Below, piece after piece: positions 50,124 to 57,981 of a stretch of 64,000 nucleotides of DNA; positions within the stretch are counted from its first letter, which is position 1; each line of letters begins with the position of its first letter. The DNA is from Mycolicibacterium vulneris (GTDB lineage: Bacteria > Actinomycetota > Actinomycetes > Mycobacteriales > Mycobacteriaceae): assembly GCF_002104765.1 (NCBI RefSeq), contig NZ_NCXM01000005.1:124001-188000 (forward strand), in the 5' to 3' direction. A program made the translations under genes and the position numbers. The notes below the pieces were generated by a model, which was given only the letters and a program-made list of their open reading frames with translations, searched no databases and was not told where the DNA came from.

Positions 50124-51008
50124 GTGGCTGGCTCGTATATCTACACGTTCGATGACATCCGGAACCGCCCGGTCGCAGTGATCGGGGCGGGGACCCTGGG
50201 TCGGCGCATCGCGCTGATGTTCGCCAGCCGCGGCGGAAGCGTGCGAATCTATGCCCGGCGCGCCGAACAGCTCGCCGACGCGAAACAGTACGTCGCCGAG
50301 TCGCTACCGCAGCTGGTGTCCGACCGAGGCTTTGGCGAAGTTGGCATCGCGACTGGCACGAGTTCGCTCGACGAGGCAATGGACGACGCCTGGCTTGCCG
50401 TGGAGTCTGCACCGGAGAAGCTCGAGATCAAGATTCCGCTGTGGGGCCAGATCGACCAGGCCGCACCGGTGGGCACGATCTTCGCGACGAACTCTTCGTC
50501 CTACCCGTCGCGGCTAATGGCCGAAGACGTGCGCGACAAAACGCGTTTGTGCAACATGCATTTCTACATGCCGCCTCAGGTCAACGCGGTCGACCTGATG
50601 TCCGACGGTGAGACCGACCGCGGCCTGCTCGACACCTTGCTGACCGTCCTGCCCGAATTCGGCGTGCATCCCTTCGAGGCGCGCAAGGAGTCCACCGGGT
50701 TCATATTCAATCGCATCTGGGCCGCCATCAAGCGTGAGTCGCTGGCCGTCGTCGCCGAGGGCGTGGCCCGTCCGGAGGACGTCGACGGCATGTTCAGAGT
50801 CAATTGGGGCGTGCCGGCCGGGCCGTTTCAAATGATGGACCTGGTCGGCCTGGACGTCGTGCTCGACATCGAGAACCACTACGCGCAAGAGTTTCCGCAC
50901 CTACCCGAGAACGTGCGGGAGTTATTGCAGGCCTACATCGATGCGGGCAAGCTCGGCATCAAGACCGGCGAGGGCTTCTACCCGTACAGTTCCGGCCCGC
51001 GAGCGTAA
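50124..51008 (+). CDS. 3-hydroxyacyl-CoA dehydrogenase-family protein
   Basis: The 294-residue enzyme has an N-terminal Rossmann domain (Ala-Val-Ile-Gly-Ala-Gly-Thr-Leu-Gly-Arg) and a C-terminal helical domain with Gly-Phe-Ile-Phe-Asn-Arg-Ile, both typical of NAD-dependent 3-hydroxyacyl-CoA dehydrogenases. Ala-Thr-Asn-Ser-Ser-Ser and the His-Phe-Tyr-Met-Pro-Pro region (normally His-Phe-Phe-Asn-Pro) cover the catalytic His. The Gly-Lys-Leu-Gly-Ile-Lys-Thr-Gly-Glu-Gly-Phe-Tyr ending is diagnostic. The start is GTG 50124. The stop codon lies within a long inverted repeat. Confidence 0.9.
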   Translation: MAGSYIYTFDDIRNRPVAVIGAGTLGRRIALMFASRGGSVRIYARRAEQLADAKQYVAESLPQLVSDRGFGEVGIATGTSSLDEAMDDAWLAVESAPEKLEIKIPLWGQIDQAAPVGTIFATNSSSYPSRLMAEDVRDKTRLCNMHFYMPPQVNAVDLMSDGETDRGLLDTLLTVLPEFGVHPFEARKESTGFIFNRIWAAIKRESLAVVAEGVARPEDVDGMFRVNWGVPAGPFQMMDLVGLDVVLDIENHYAQEFPHLPENVRELLQAYIDAGKLGIKTGEGFYPYSSGPRA

Positions 51009-51054
51009 CGCCACTGCGAAATGTGGCGCAATTTTTCGAAGTGGCGTTACGCTC
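51001..51054. repeat. Long inverted repeat (possible terminator or dispersed palindrome)
   Basis: GAGCGTAACGCCACT (51001-51015) and AGTGGCGTTACGCTC (51040-51054) are perfect 15-bp arms around a 24-base loop. Inside, CGAAA and TTTCG extend the stem after one G-A mismatch. The hairpin covers the stop codon of the dehydrogenase. It may act as a bidirectional terminator or be a copy of a dispersed palindromic repeat. Confidence 0.6.
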
Positions 51055-51134
51055 GGCGAAGCGCGTTGGTGGCGAGCGACTTTCAGTTGCTCAAGACCAA
51101 GCGCCACTGCCACGCGGCTGTCCGGTCGTGGCCT

Positions 51135-51380
51135 TCAGGCCCGGACCGGCGTCCTGACCGGCCTCGCGACCCGGTAGCTGCCCTCGCTCTGAATCGCGTC
51201 CGCCTTGCTGATGCCCACGCCGGTGGTCATCAACCACCCGAAAGCCGGTGCGCCGGGGGCGACAATCGTCCCGCCGGCCTTGCCCGCCGATTTCAAGAAT
51301 CGCTTGATGTCGATCCAACCCTCGGGTGGTGCTGCATGGAGCAGCGTAACGCGCGTGTAGTCGGTTGACTGCAATTGCAC
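51135..51380 (-). CDS. Hypothetical short protein
   Basis: The 81-residue frame starts at GTG 51380, six bases after the end of the FAD oxidoreductase gene on the same strand. It has protein-like composition (Trp-Ile-Asp-Ile-Lys-Arg-Phe-Leu-Lys-Ser, then a hydrophobic Gly/Ala/Pro-rich stretch with Trp-Leu-Met-Thr-Thr) and a basic end. I do not recognise a family. It could be a short peptide gene or the tail of a lost gene. Confidence 0.35.
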   Translation of the reverse strand: MQLQSTDYTRVTLLHAAPPEGWIDIKRFLKSAGKAGGTIVAPGAPAFGWLMTTGVGISKADAIQSEGSYRVARPVRTPVRA

Positions 51381-51386
51381 GAGGCG

Positions 51387-52808
51387 TCACGTCCGTCGGG
51401 CCAGGTAGGCGAGTGCGAGCTGGGCGGCGTTGGCGCCGCACATGCCATGCGCCCCGGGGCCCGGTGGGGTGGCCGCCGAGCAGATGTACATGCCCGGCAC
51501 CCCAATGGTATAGGGCGACAGCGTGATTCGCGGCCCGAAGGTCAGCTGGCGGATGTCCTTGGCGCCAGTCATGATGTCGCCGCCGTCATAGTTGGCGTTG
51601 CAAGTGGCCATCTGGGTGGTCGAGCGAACGGTGTGGCCGACAACTCGTTCCCGGAAACCGGGGGCGAATCGCTCGATCTGGGCGACGATCGCCTCGGTCG
51701 CGTCGCCGGCGTAGCCGTTGGGGACGTGCGCGTAGCTCCACACCGGATGCGTATTGCCCACCGAGCGTTGCGGATCGGCGAGATACTGCTGACCGACCAG
51801 CACGAACGGCCGCTCAGGCATGCGGCCGGCGTGGATCTCCCGCTCGGTCGCGGCCAGTTCGGAATAGGTCCCGGCCAGATGCACCGTGCCGGCCCGGCGG
51901 GCGTCGGGGTTCGTCCAGGGCACGCCGCCGTCGACAGCGAAGTCGACCTTGAAAGCGCCGGGGCCGCGGCGAAACCTCCTGAACGCGCGGGAAACCCGGC
52001 GCGGCAGGCGATCTCCCAGGATCCCGGCGACCGAGCCCGGCGCCAGGTCGAACATCGTGACGTCCGCGGGCGGCAGCTGCGACGCCGCCTTGACCTGCAC
52101 GCCGGTCTCGATCTTGCCGCCCAGGTCGGTCAGCAGCGCGACCATCGCGTCGGTGATCGATTGCGATCCCCCTTCGGCCACCGCCCAGCCGTGCCGGTGA
52201 CCCGCCGCGATGATGCCCATCCCGATGGCGGAGGTCATCGGGTAGTGCAGCGGCCGGAAGGCATGGGCCGCAACGCCTCCGAACAACGCGCGCCCCTCTT
52301 CCGTGCGGAACAGCCGGGCGAAGGTCGATCCCGGAAGGACGGTGGGTGCGCCGAACCGGGCCAGCGTCAGCGGATGATGCGGGAATCGCAGCAGGGGCCG
52401 CATGATGTCCTCGCTCAGGGCGTCGAACCGGCCGGCCGCGTAGCCGAATGCGAGCCGCCAGCGCGACCCGTCGCGACCGAGGCCGGCCGCGGTCTCCTCC
52501 ACCGAGCGGTGCAGCACACCGGCGCCGACACCGTGGAGTGGGTGCACACAATCGATCTCCGGCCAACGCCACGTCAAGCCGTACCGCTGCAGGTCGAAGC
52601 GGCCCAGGAACTGCGAGCCGACGGCCATCGGGTGGATCGCGGAGCAGTGGTCGTGCAGCAGGCCGGGGACGATCGCCTCGGCGCTGCGGGCGCCACCGCC
52701 CACCTCGTCGGCGGCCTCGAGCACGGTGACCTGCACGCCCTCGGCGGCCAGGCAGATGGCGGCGGCCAGACCGTTGGGTCCGCCGCCCACCACCAACGCG
52801 GTGCTCAT
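51387..52808 (-). CDS. FAD-dependent oxidoreductase (phytoene-dehydrogenase-like)
   Basis: The 473-residue flavoprotein opens with a dinucleotide-binding motif Val-Val-Gly-Gly-Gly-Pro-Asn-Gly-Leu and Val-Leu-Glu-Ala-Ala-Asp-Glu-Val-Gly-Gly-Gly-Ala-Arg, which is characteristic of phytoene desaturase/CrtI-like and related NAD(P)/FAD amine-oxidase-type proteins. The C-terminal Gly-Met-Tyr-Ile-Cys-Ser-Ala-Ala-Thr-Pro-Pro-Gly-Pro-Gly-Ala-His-Gly-Met is the second FAD contact. Many mycobacterial members have unknown substrates. The start overlaps the DUF3556 stop (ATGA), so the two genes act together. Confidence 0.87.
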   Translation of the reverse strand: MSTALVVGGGPNGLAAAICLAAEGVQVTVLEAADEVGGGARSAEAIVPGLLHDHCSAIHPMAVGSQFLGRFDLQRYGLTWRWPEIDCVHPLHGVGAGVLHRSVEETAAGLGRDGSRWRLAFGYAAGRFDALSEDIMRPLLRFPHHPLTLARFGAPTVLPGSTFARLFRTEEGRALFGGVAAHAFRPLHYPMTSAIGMGIIAAGHRHGWAVAEGGSQSITDAMVALLTDLGGKIETGVQVKAASQLPPADVTMFDLAPGSVAGILGDRLPRRVSRAFRRFRRGPGAFKVDFAVDGGVPWTNPDARRAGTVHLAGTYSELAATEREIHAGRMPERPFVLVGQQYLADPQRSVGNTHPVWSYAHVPNGYAGDATEAIVAQIERFAPGFRERVVGHTVRSTTQMATCNANYDGGDIMTGAKDIRQLTFGPRITLSPYTIGVPGMYICSAATPPGPGAHGMCGANAAQLALAYLARRT

Positions 52809-54568
52809 GCCAACGCTCCGCGCAGCGACCAGCTGACCTGCGTCGGGATGGGGCCGTTGGGCAGCCAGGGTTGTTCGGCGACCGCGTCGGCCACCTTCCA
52901 GGTCCCGCGCTCGATGACCCCGAGCGCGGCGTCGATCAGCTGATAGTGCTGAACGCCGCTGCCGTAGGCCTCCGACTCCACCCACGCGATGACGCACTCG
53001 CCCGGCTCGAACGCGGCTTCGCTCTGCATGGCCTTGATCAAGTCTTCATTGTGCAGGTGACCGTCGCCGAAGTTGAAGCCGATGAGCGAGTTGCACACGA
53101 ACTCACCCTCGCGCACGGTGCGCGTGTCGACGTCGGGCAGGTATGTCAGCAGCAGCGAGAACAGGCCGCGTGCCTGGCTGTGCATGGTTCGCCACGCGAT
53201 CGTCTTCTGCAGGGTGATCTCGGCCCACTGCGGCTCGTAGCCCGCCGCGATGAACTGGTCGATCTGGTTGGACGCCGTGCGGGTGACCCGGTTCAGCTTC
53301 CGCTCGGTGCCGGGCGCGAAGGTCCACACCGCCGACGCCCAGTTGCCCGCGTACTGCCGCATCGCGGGCAGGAAGGACACTTTGTCCGGCCGCAGGTTGC
53401 CCAGGATCGGGTAGAACAGCAGCCCCGCGGCGATGACGAGCGCCAGCCACGGCGGCGACATGTTCCAGGGGGCGTATCCGTCGCGGTTGGGAAAGCCGAG
53501 GAACAGAAAGACCGTGCTGTAGGCGAAGACGACGTTCCATTCCAGCGGCACAGCCAGCGGGAAGGTCGAGATGATGAACAGGTGGAAGCCCACCATCAAT
53601 AGCGCAGCACCCAGCGTCACCCACTTGTCGGTGGAGAAGAACAGGACGAGCGGAGCGATGATCTCGACCGTGGTGCCGTTGACGTGGGCCATGAAGTCCG
53701 CAAGACGTGACGGCCGCATGTCGCGCCCGAAGTCGCGGTAGTGGGCCCGTCGCACCCATTTGGGCGCGAATATCGTGTTGCTCACCATCGGAGGAATGAC
53801 GTTGGAGAAGTGCTTACCGAACTTCGAGAAGCCGGCGCCGACCCACACCACCACGATCAGCATCTTCAGCGCGATGATCATGTTGGCGAACGGCAACACG
53901 GCGAAGAAGAACAACGCGGACAGGTACTGCTCGCCGCGGGCGCCCAGGAAGATGGTCTTGTCCCGCAAGCCGACGAGCACCAGCAGCGCGATCGGCGCGA
54001 CGAGCAGTGCGGGGTTTACAAGCCCGGAATTGTTGTGCGGCAACGCCTTTGAGAGCGAGTCGCTATGTACGCCCGGGGCGATCAGGGCAACGGCGAGGCT
54101 CGCCAGCAGCGCCAGGTAGACCCCGATGTCGAACCAGGTGCGCCGATCGCCGCCGGTGAACGGCACCCACTTCCACGGTCGCAGCCGGATGGTCCCGGGG
54201 CGGGCCCAGAACAGGATGCCGCCGGTCATCGGCTTGACCTTGCCGGCCAGCGGCCCCCACGAGCCGGCCACGCCGATCGCCTCGAGCAGCACGGTCCACA
54301 GGATCACCTTCTGGTAGACGATGGGCTGGTTCCACCACTCGGACACGTGCCAGAAGGCGGGCAGCCCCGACGTCAACGTCGCGACGGTGATGCCGCCGAT
54401 CCCGAAGAACGCGATCAGCTTCACGATGTAGATGGTGTGGATCATCTTCGGTGAGCCGAAGCCCTTTTCGCCCCAATCGATGGCGAGGATCCGCATCCGC
54501 TCCATCAGTGGTTTCTGCAAGAAAGTGTCGGGGTCGACCGCGGCCAGCACCGGTTGTGTGAATCCCAT
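52805..54568 (-). CDS. DUF3556 multi-pass membrane protein
   Basis: The 587-residue protein has several membrane segments between about residues 45 and 400 (for example Ile-Val-Lys-Leu-Ile-Ala-Phe-Phe-Gly-Ile and Leu-Phe-Phe-Phe-Ala-Val-Leu-Pro-Phe) and a soluble C-terminal region of about 170 residues. It matches the DUF3556 family of actinobacterial transmembrane proteins, whose function is not known. ATG 54568 begins the two-gene unit with the FAD oxidoreductase. It is divergent from a PucR-type regulator gene. Confidence 0.8.
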   Translation of the reverse strand: MGFTQPVLAAVDPDTFLQKPLMERMRILAIDWGEKGFGSPKMIHTIYIVKLIAFFGIGGITVATLTSGLPAFWHVSEWWNQPIVYQKVILWTVLLEAIGVAGSWGPLAGKVKPMTGGILFWARPGTIRLRPWKWVPFTGGDRRTWFDIGVYLALLASLAVALIAPGVHSDSLSKALPHNNSGLVNPALLVAPIALLVLVGLRDKTIFLGARGEQYLSALFFFAVLPFANMIIALKMLIVVVWVGAGFSKFGKHFSNVIPPMVSNTIFAPKWVRRAHYRDFGRDMRPSRLADFMAHVNGTTVEIIAPLVLFFSTDKWVTLGAALLMVGFHLFIISTFPLAVPLEWNVVFAYSTVFLFLGFPNRDGYAPWNMSPPWLALVIAAGLLFYPILGNLRPDKVSFLPAMRQYAGNWASAVWTFAPGTERKLNRVTRTASNQIDQFIAAGYEPQWAEITLQKTIAWRTMHSQARGLFSLLLTYLPDVDTRTVREGEFVCNSLIGFNFGDGHLHNEDLIKAMQSEAAFEPGECVIAWVESEAYGSGVQHYQLIDAALGVIERGTWKVADAVAEQPWLPNGPIPTQVSWSLRGALA

Positions 54569-54708
54569 TTCAGTCGCTCCTTCGGGCGTCGCGGGTAATC
54601 GTGGCTACAACGCTAGGCGCGGTGTCGGGTGTCACACAGTCGCCAACCTACAAAGCCGCAGGCGGGAGTTATCGCCAGAAGACAACCTCGCCGTCTAACG
54701 TCATTGAG

Positions 54709-55992
54709 GTGAAGAAATCCCACGTCGACCTCGATGTCGGGGTGAACAGCTACGTGGCCGAGGTCGCGGGCCGATTGCTCGATCGGATGGCCGACGCGTC
54801 TTCGGTCATTCATCGCGCCCTCGAGGAGCAGGTCCCCGAGCTGCGCGGTGACGCGGCGTTGGTTGAGTTGCTGGGCACCAGCGTCGAGGGCAACGTGGAC
54901 ACGCTCTTGCACGCGTTGCGCTACGACATTGCGGTCGAGCGCGTCGAGGCGCCCACCGCGGCGCTGGAGTACGCGCGCAGATTGGCGCAGCACGGGGTGC
55001 CAGTCAACGCCCTGGTTCGCGCCTATCGGCTCGGTCAACGCCGGATGAACGAACTGGTTTTCGCCGAACTGCGGGAAATGGACATCCCGGAAGCGCTGAG
55101 AGTGGCGGTAATCGAGGCCATCACCGGCACGATGTTCGAGTACATCGACTGGATGTCACAGCAAGTCGTCGCCGTCTATGAAGACGAACGCGAACGATGG
55201 CTGGAGAACCAGAACAGTCTTCGCAACCTGCGGGTGCGAGAGATTCTGTCCGCAGACAAGGCCGTCGATGTCGATGCCGCAACCACGTCGATCCGCTATC
55301 CGCTGCGGTGGCATCACCTGGCACTGGTCATCTGGTACCCGGACGCTGAGGGCGACGAACTCGCCCGGCTGCAGCGGTTCGCTCGAGATCTGGACGAAAC
55401 CGCCGGTGCCGCCGCCGGCCCGTTGTTTGTTGCCGCCGACCAAAGCTGCGCGTGGGTGTGGCTGCCGTATCGTGCCGCGGTCGCCGATGTCATCGCCAAG
55501 GTCCGCCGGTTCGTGCAGACACGACCCGACCCACCGAGCGTGGCAATCGGGACGATGGCCGCGGGGGCCGAAGGTTTTCGGCGCTCACACCGCGAGGCGG
55601 AGGAGGCACGCGGCGTAGCGATCCTGCGGAGGCGCCCCGATTCGCCGGCGCTGACGGTGATCGCCGCCGATGATCCAGGATTGTCCGTTGTGGCGCGCCT
55701 GGGCAGCGACGTCGCAGGCACCCGCGAGTGGGTGGCCACCGTGCTGGGCAATCTTGCCCGCGACAACGAGAACGACGCCCGGCTCCGGGAGACGTTGCGG
55801 GTCTTTCTGGGGTGCGGTTCCAGCTACAAGCTGGCCGCCGAGGAGCTGAACCTGCACTTCAACTCGGTGAAGTACCGCGTGGGCCGCGCCGTCGCCCGGC
55901 GCGGCCGCGGGATCGGCAGCGACAGGCTCGACGTCGAGCTCGCGTTGCTCGCCTGTCACTGGTACGGCACGGCGGTACTGCAGTCGAATTAA
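54709..55992 (+). CDS. PucR-family (CdaR-type) transcriptional regulator
   Basis: This roughly 427-residue regulator has an N-terminal helical sensory part, a middle GGDEF-like fold and a C-terminal PucR HTH (Arg-Glu-Thr-Leu-Arg-Val-Phe-Leu ... Lys-Leu-Ala-Ala-Glu-Glu-Leu-Asn-Leu-His-Phe-Asn-Ser-Val-Lys-Tyr-Arg-Val). No ATG fits; GTG 54709 is chosen because it leaves a normal 140-bp divergent promoter region, but GTG 54601 is also possible. It probably controls the divergent DUF3556/FAD oxidoreductase pair. Confidence 0.85.
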   Translation: MKKSHVDLDVGVNSYVAEVAGRLLDRMADASSVIHRALEEQVPELRGDAALVELLGTSVEGNVDTLLHALRYDIAVERVEAPTAALEYARRLAQHGVPVNALVRAYRLGQRRMNELVFAELREMDIPEALRVAVIEAITGTMFEYIDWMSQQVVAVYEDERERWLENQNSLRNLRVREILSADKAVDVDAATTSIRYPLRWHHLALVIWYPDAEGDELARLQRFARDLDETAGAAAGPLFVAADQSCAWVWLPYRAAVADVIAKVRRFVQTRPDPPSVAIGTMAAGAEGFRRSHREAEEARGVAILRRRPDSPALTVIAADDPGLSVVARLGSDVAGTREWVATVLGNLARDNENDARLRETLRVFLGCGSSYKLAAEELNLHFNSVKYRVGRAVARRGRGIGSDRLDVELALLACHWYGTAVLQSN

Positions 55993-55998
55993 GCGGGA

Positions 55999-56136
55999 TT
56001 ACGCGGCGGCGGGTCGCAGGCGGGCCAGCGGCGCGGCCGGCCGGTTGGTCCCAAGAAGGACGTGGACAGCGGTGATGGCGGCGGGCAGAAGCACGGGGAA
56101 CAGGACAATCAGCATTATCAGGGCGGGCAATAACAT
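55999..56136 (-). CDS. Small hydrophobic membrane protein (45 residues)
   Basis: From ATG 56136, preceded by AGGTG at a suitable distance, a 45-residue peptide is read: one strong membrane segment (residues 2-28, Leu/Ile/Val-rich) and a short Arg/Ala/Pro-rich cytoplasmic tail. It converges on the PucR gene with a 6-bp gap. The clear composition makes it a credible small ORF, but no family is known to me. Confidence 0.45.
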   Translation of the reverse strand: MLLPALIMLIVLFPVLLPAAITAVHVLLGTNRPAAPLARLRPAAA

Positions 56137-56451
56137 GGTTTCACCTACGTTTCTCCGCGTCGCGGAATGATCGGATGGGTTGTGGTACTTGATACTTCAG
56201 CTGGTTTGGTGACAACGTAGCGTTGCGTTCGACAAGAAACCTAACGGCCGCCACCCCGCCGCGGCGATGTCGCCGGAAAACCAACCTGCGGTGCGCCTTT
56301 GTCTTCCGGCGACAAATTGGCCGAGGGACCTTGTTACCGCGCCCCATACATCGGCGGTTTCGGCGCGACATTGTTCGCGACACCTGTGCGCGATGCCGAA
56401 TTGTGTCGTCGCGGACATTTTTTGACGTCGATTCCGGCCGATGCTATTTGG
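56137..56451. other. 315-bp intergenic region with inverted repeat
   Basis: No gene is supported here. An 11-bp perfect inverted repeat (TGTCGCCGGAA at 56269-56279 and TTCCGGCGACA at 56305-56315) encloses a 25-base loop. It lies upstream of the truncated HdeD-like gene and may be a regulatory hairpin or dispersed repeat. Confidence 0.45.
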
Positions 56452-56616
56452 ATGACAAATACTGGTCAGACCGTGTTTGAAGGTCCACTACGGCAGCTTG
56501 CTCGCAGCGCGTGGCGGATGCTCCTGCTCATCGGCCTCGCCGCCGTGGCGCTGGGTGTCATAGTGCTGGTCTGGCCAGGCAAGACTCGCAGCCGGGCGAA
56601 AAGCGTGACCGGCTAG
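56452..56616 (+). pseudogene. Truncated HdeD-family membrane protein
   Basis: The 54 codons give the recognisable start of an HdeD-like protein: Thr-Val-Phe-Glu-Gly-Pro-Leu-Arg-Gln-Leu-Ala, then one membrane helix ending Val-Leu-Val-Trp-Pro-Gly. HdeD proteins have about 190 residues and six helices; here the frame turns into Lys/Arg-rich sequence and stops. Either the gene is truncated or a short single-helix peptide is made. It ends overlapping the 3' end of the convergent PucR gene. Confidence 0.5.
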
Positions 56617-57836
56617 GGCAGTCGCCGCTCGACCTCCAACGCCAGACACAGCTCGGCGAGATCTTTTGGCCGCGAGAGTGATCGGCCGGTCAAGTCCTCG
56701 ATGCGGCGCAGCCGGTGTCGCACCGTATTGGGGTGGCAGAAGATCTTCGCCGCGGTGTCATTGGCGGAGCCGCCCGCGTCGACCCAGGCCTGGAACGTGT
56801 CGAGCAGGATCACGCGCTCTTCTGCGGGCAGTTCGTCTATGCGCGACAGCACCAGCAACTTGATCTTCGCCATGACGTCGGGTGCGCTGACCGCGGCGAC
56901 GGCCAGAGGGGTGTCGTCGAAGACGGAGACCAGCGACGTACCGGAGGATTTACCGGTGACCGTTACCCTGGCCAGGCGCAACGCGTCGCTGGTTTCGGCC
57001 AGTTCGCGAAACGACGGGCTGATGCCGACCCGCGCGGTCGCGGCTTGGCGGAGCACCTCGACGAGGGTGTCCATGCCGTCCTTCGTCTCCGGACCCCGAA
57101 GGTGGACGATGCCCACCTGCAAGTCGGGCAACAGCCGCCACGCCGACCGGATGTCGCGGGCGGACAGCTTGTTTTCGATCGTGGGCAGTCCCAGCTTTCC
57201 GATCGCGGGCAACTCGGCCGCCACCACGACGTAGGGCCCCGAAGTGGGCAGCCGGAGCAAATCCGCTGCTTCCCAAAGGCTTTGCATGTCGGTGATCCGG
57301 TGAGCCAGCAGCGCTTCCACCAACGCCGACCGTTCTTCCTCCCGCTCCAAGATCTTCGTGGTCAGCTGCTGGCGGTAGGCGGTGGCCATCGCCTGGGTAA
57401 AGGTGTCTTGCGCAAAGAAGACCCGCGCGGTGGCGTCAAGGATCGAGTCCGTGGGGATCGTCGCGGCGCGCGCGGTGGCGAGGGTCTCCTCCCACATGAA
57501 GCGGAAACCGATCCGGTAGGCGGTCATCACGGCCGGCAGCGGCACGCCGGCCAGCGCGCGGGCGGTGCCGGTGTGCTCCGCCGGCGCGACATCGACGTCG
57601 GCGTTCCCGGCGAGCGAGTCAAAGATGAACGTCACGTTCGCCACGCAACTTTCGGCCACTTCCTCCTTGGTGACGACGCTGCCGTCCCGGTAGGCGTCGA
57701 TCTCGCGGCAGAGCAGATCCGCCATCGCCAATCCCAGCCTCCTGGCGCGGGCCAGCATGAGCTTCCCCAGCTCGACGACGTGTGGATCAGCCGCCGCGCC
57801 CCGCCGGGCGCCACGGGTTTTCGATGCCGTTCCCAT
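56613..57836 (-). CDS. PucR-family transcriptional regulator
   Basis: A 407-residue PucR/CdaR-type regulator. The C-terminal HTH reads Ala-Ala-Lys-Ile-Phe-Cys-His-Pro-Asn-Thr-Val-Arg-His-Arg-Leu-Arg-Arg-Ile-Glu, the typical end of this family, and the N-terminal part resembles the Rsb-type/PucR sensory helices. ATG 57836 is chosen (GTG 57875 upstream is the alternative). It is divergent from the FadD-PhaC-PhaZ-ACAD operon and is the natural candidate for its regulator. Confidence 0.86.
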   Translation of the reverse strand: MGTASKTRGARRGAAADPHVVELGKLMLARARRLGLAMADLLCREIDAYRDGSVVTKEEVAESCVANVTFIFDSLAGNADVDVAPAEHTGTARALAGVPLPAVMTAYRIGFRFMWEETLATARAATIPTDSILDATARVFFAQDTFTQAMATAYRQQLTTKILEREEERSALVEALLAHRITDMQSLWEAADLLRLPTSGPYVVVAAELPAIGKLGLPTIENKLSARDIRSAWRLLPDLQVGIVHLRGPETKDGMDTLVEVLRQAATARVGISPSFRELAETSDALRLARVTVTGKSSGTSLVSVFDDTPLAVAAVSAPDVMAKIKLLVLSRIDELPAEERVILLDTFQAWVDAGGSANDTAAKIFCHPNTVRHRLRRIEDLTGRSLSRPKDLAELCLALEVERRLP

Positions 57837-57981
57837 ACCCAGAAACCCTATGCCCGGGCATCGGCGGATGTGCACGATAACAGCGAACCGGTGTTGGTGT
57901 TGTTTGTGCAGACATTGTGGTGGCGCCTCGCCGAGAAGACCCTGGAGGTAAGCGCGTCACGCACTTCGGAGGAGGCTAGTC

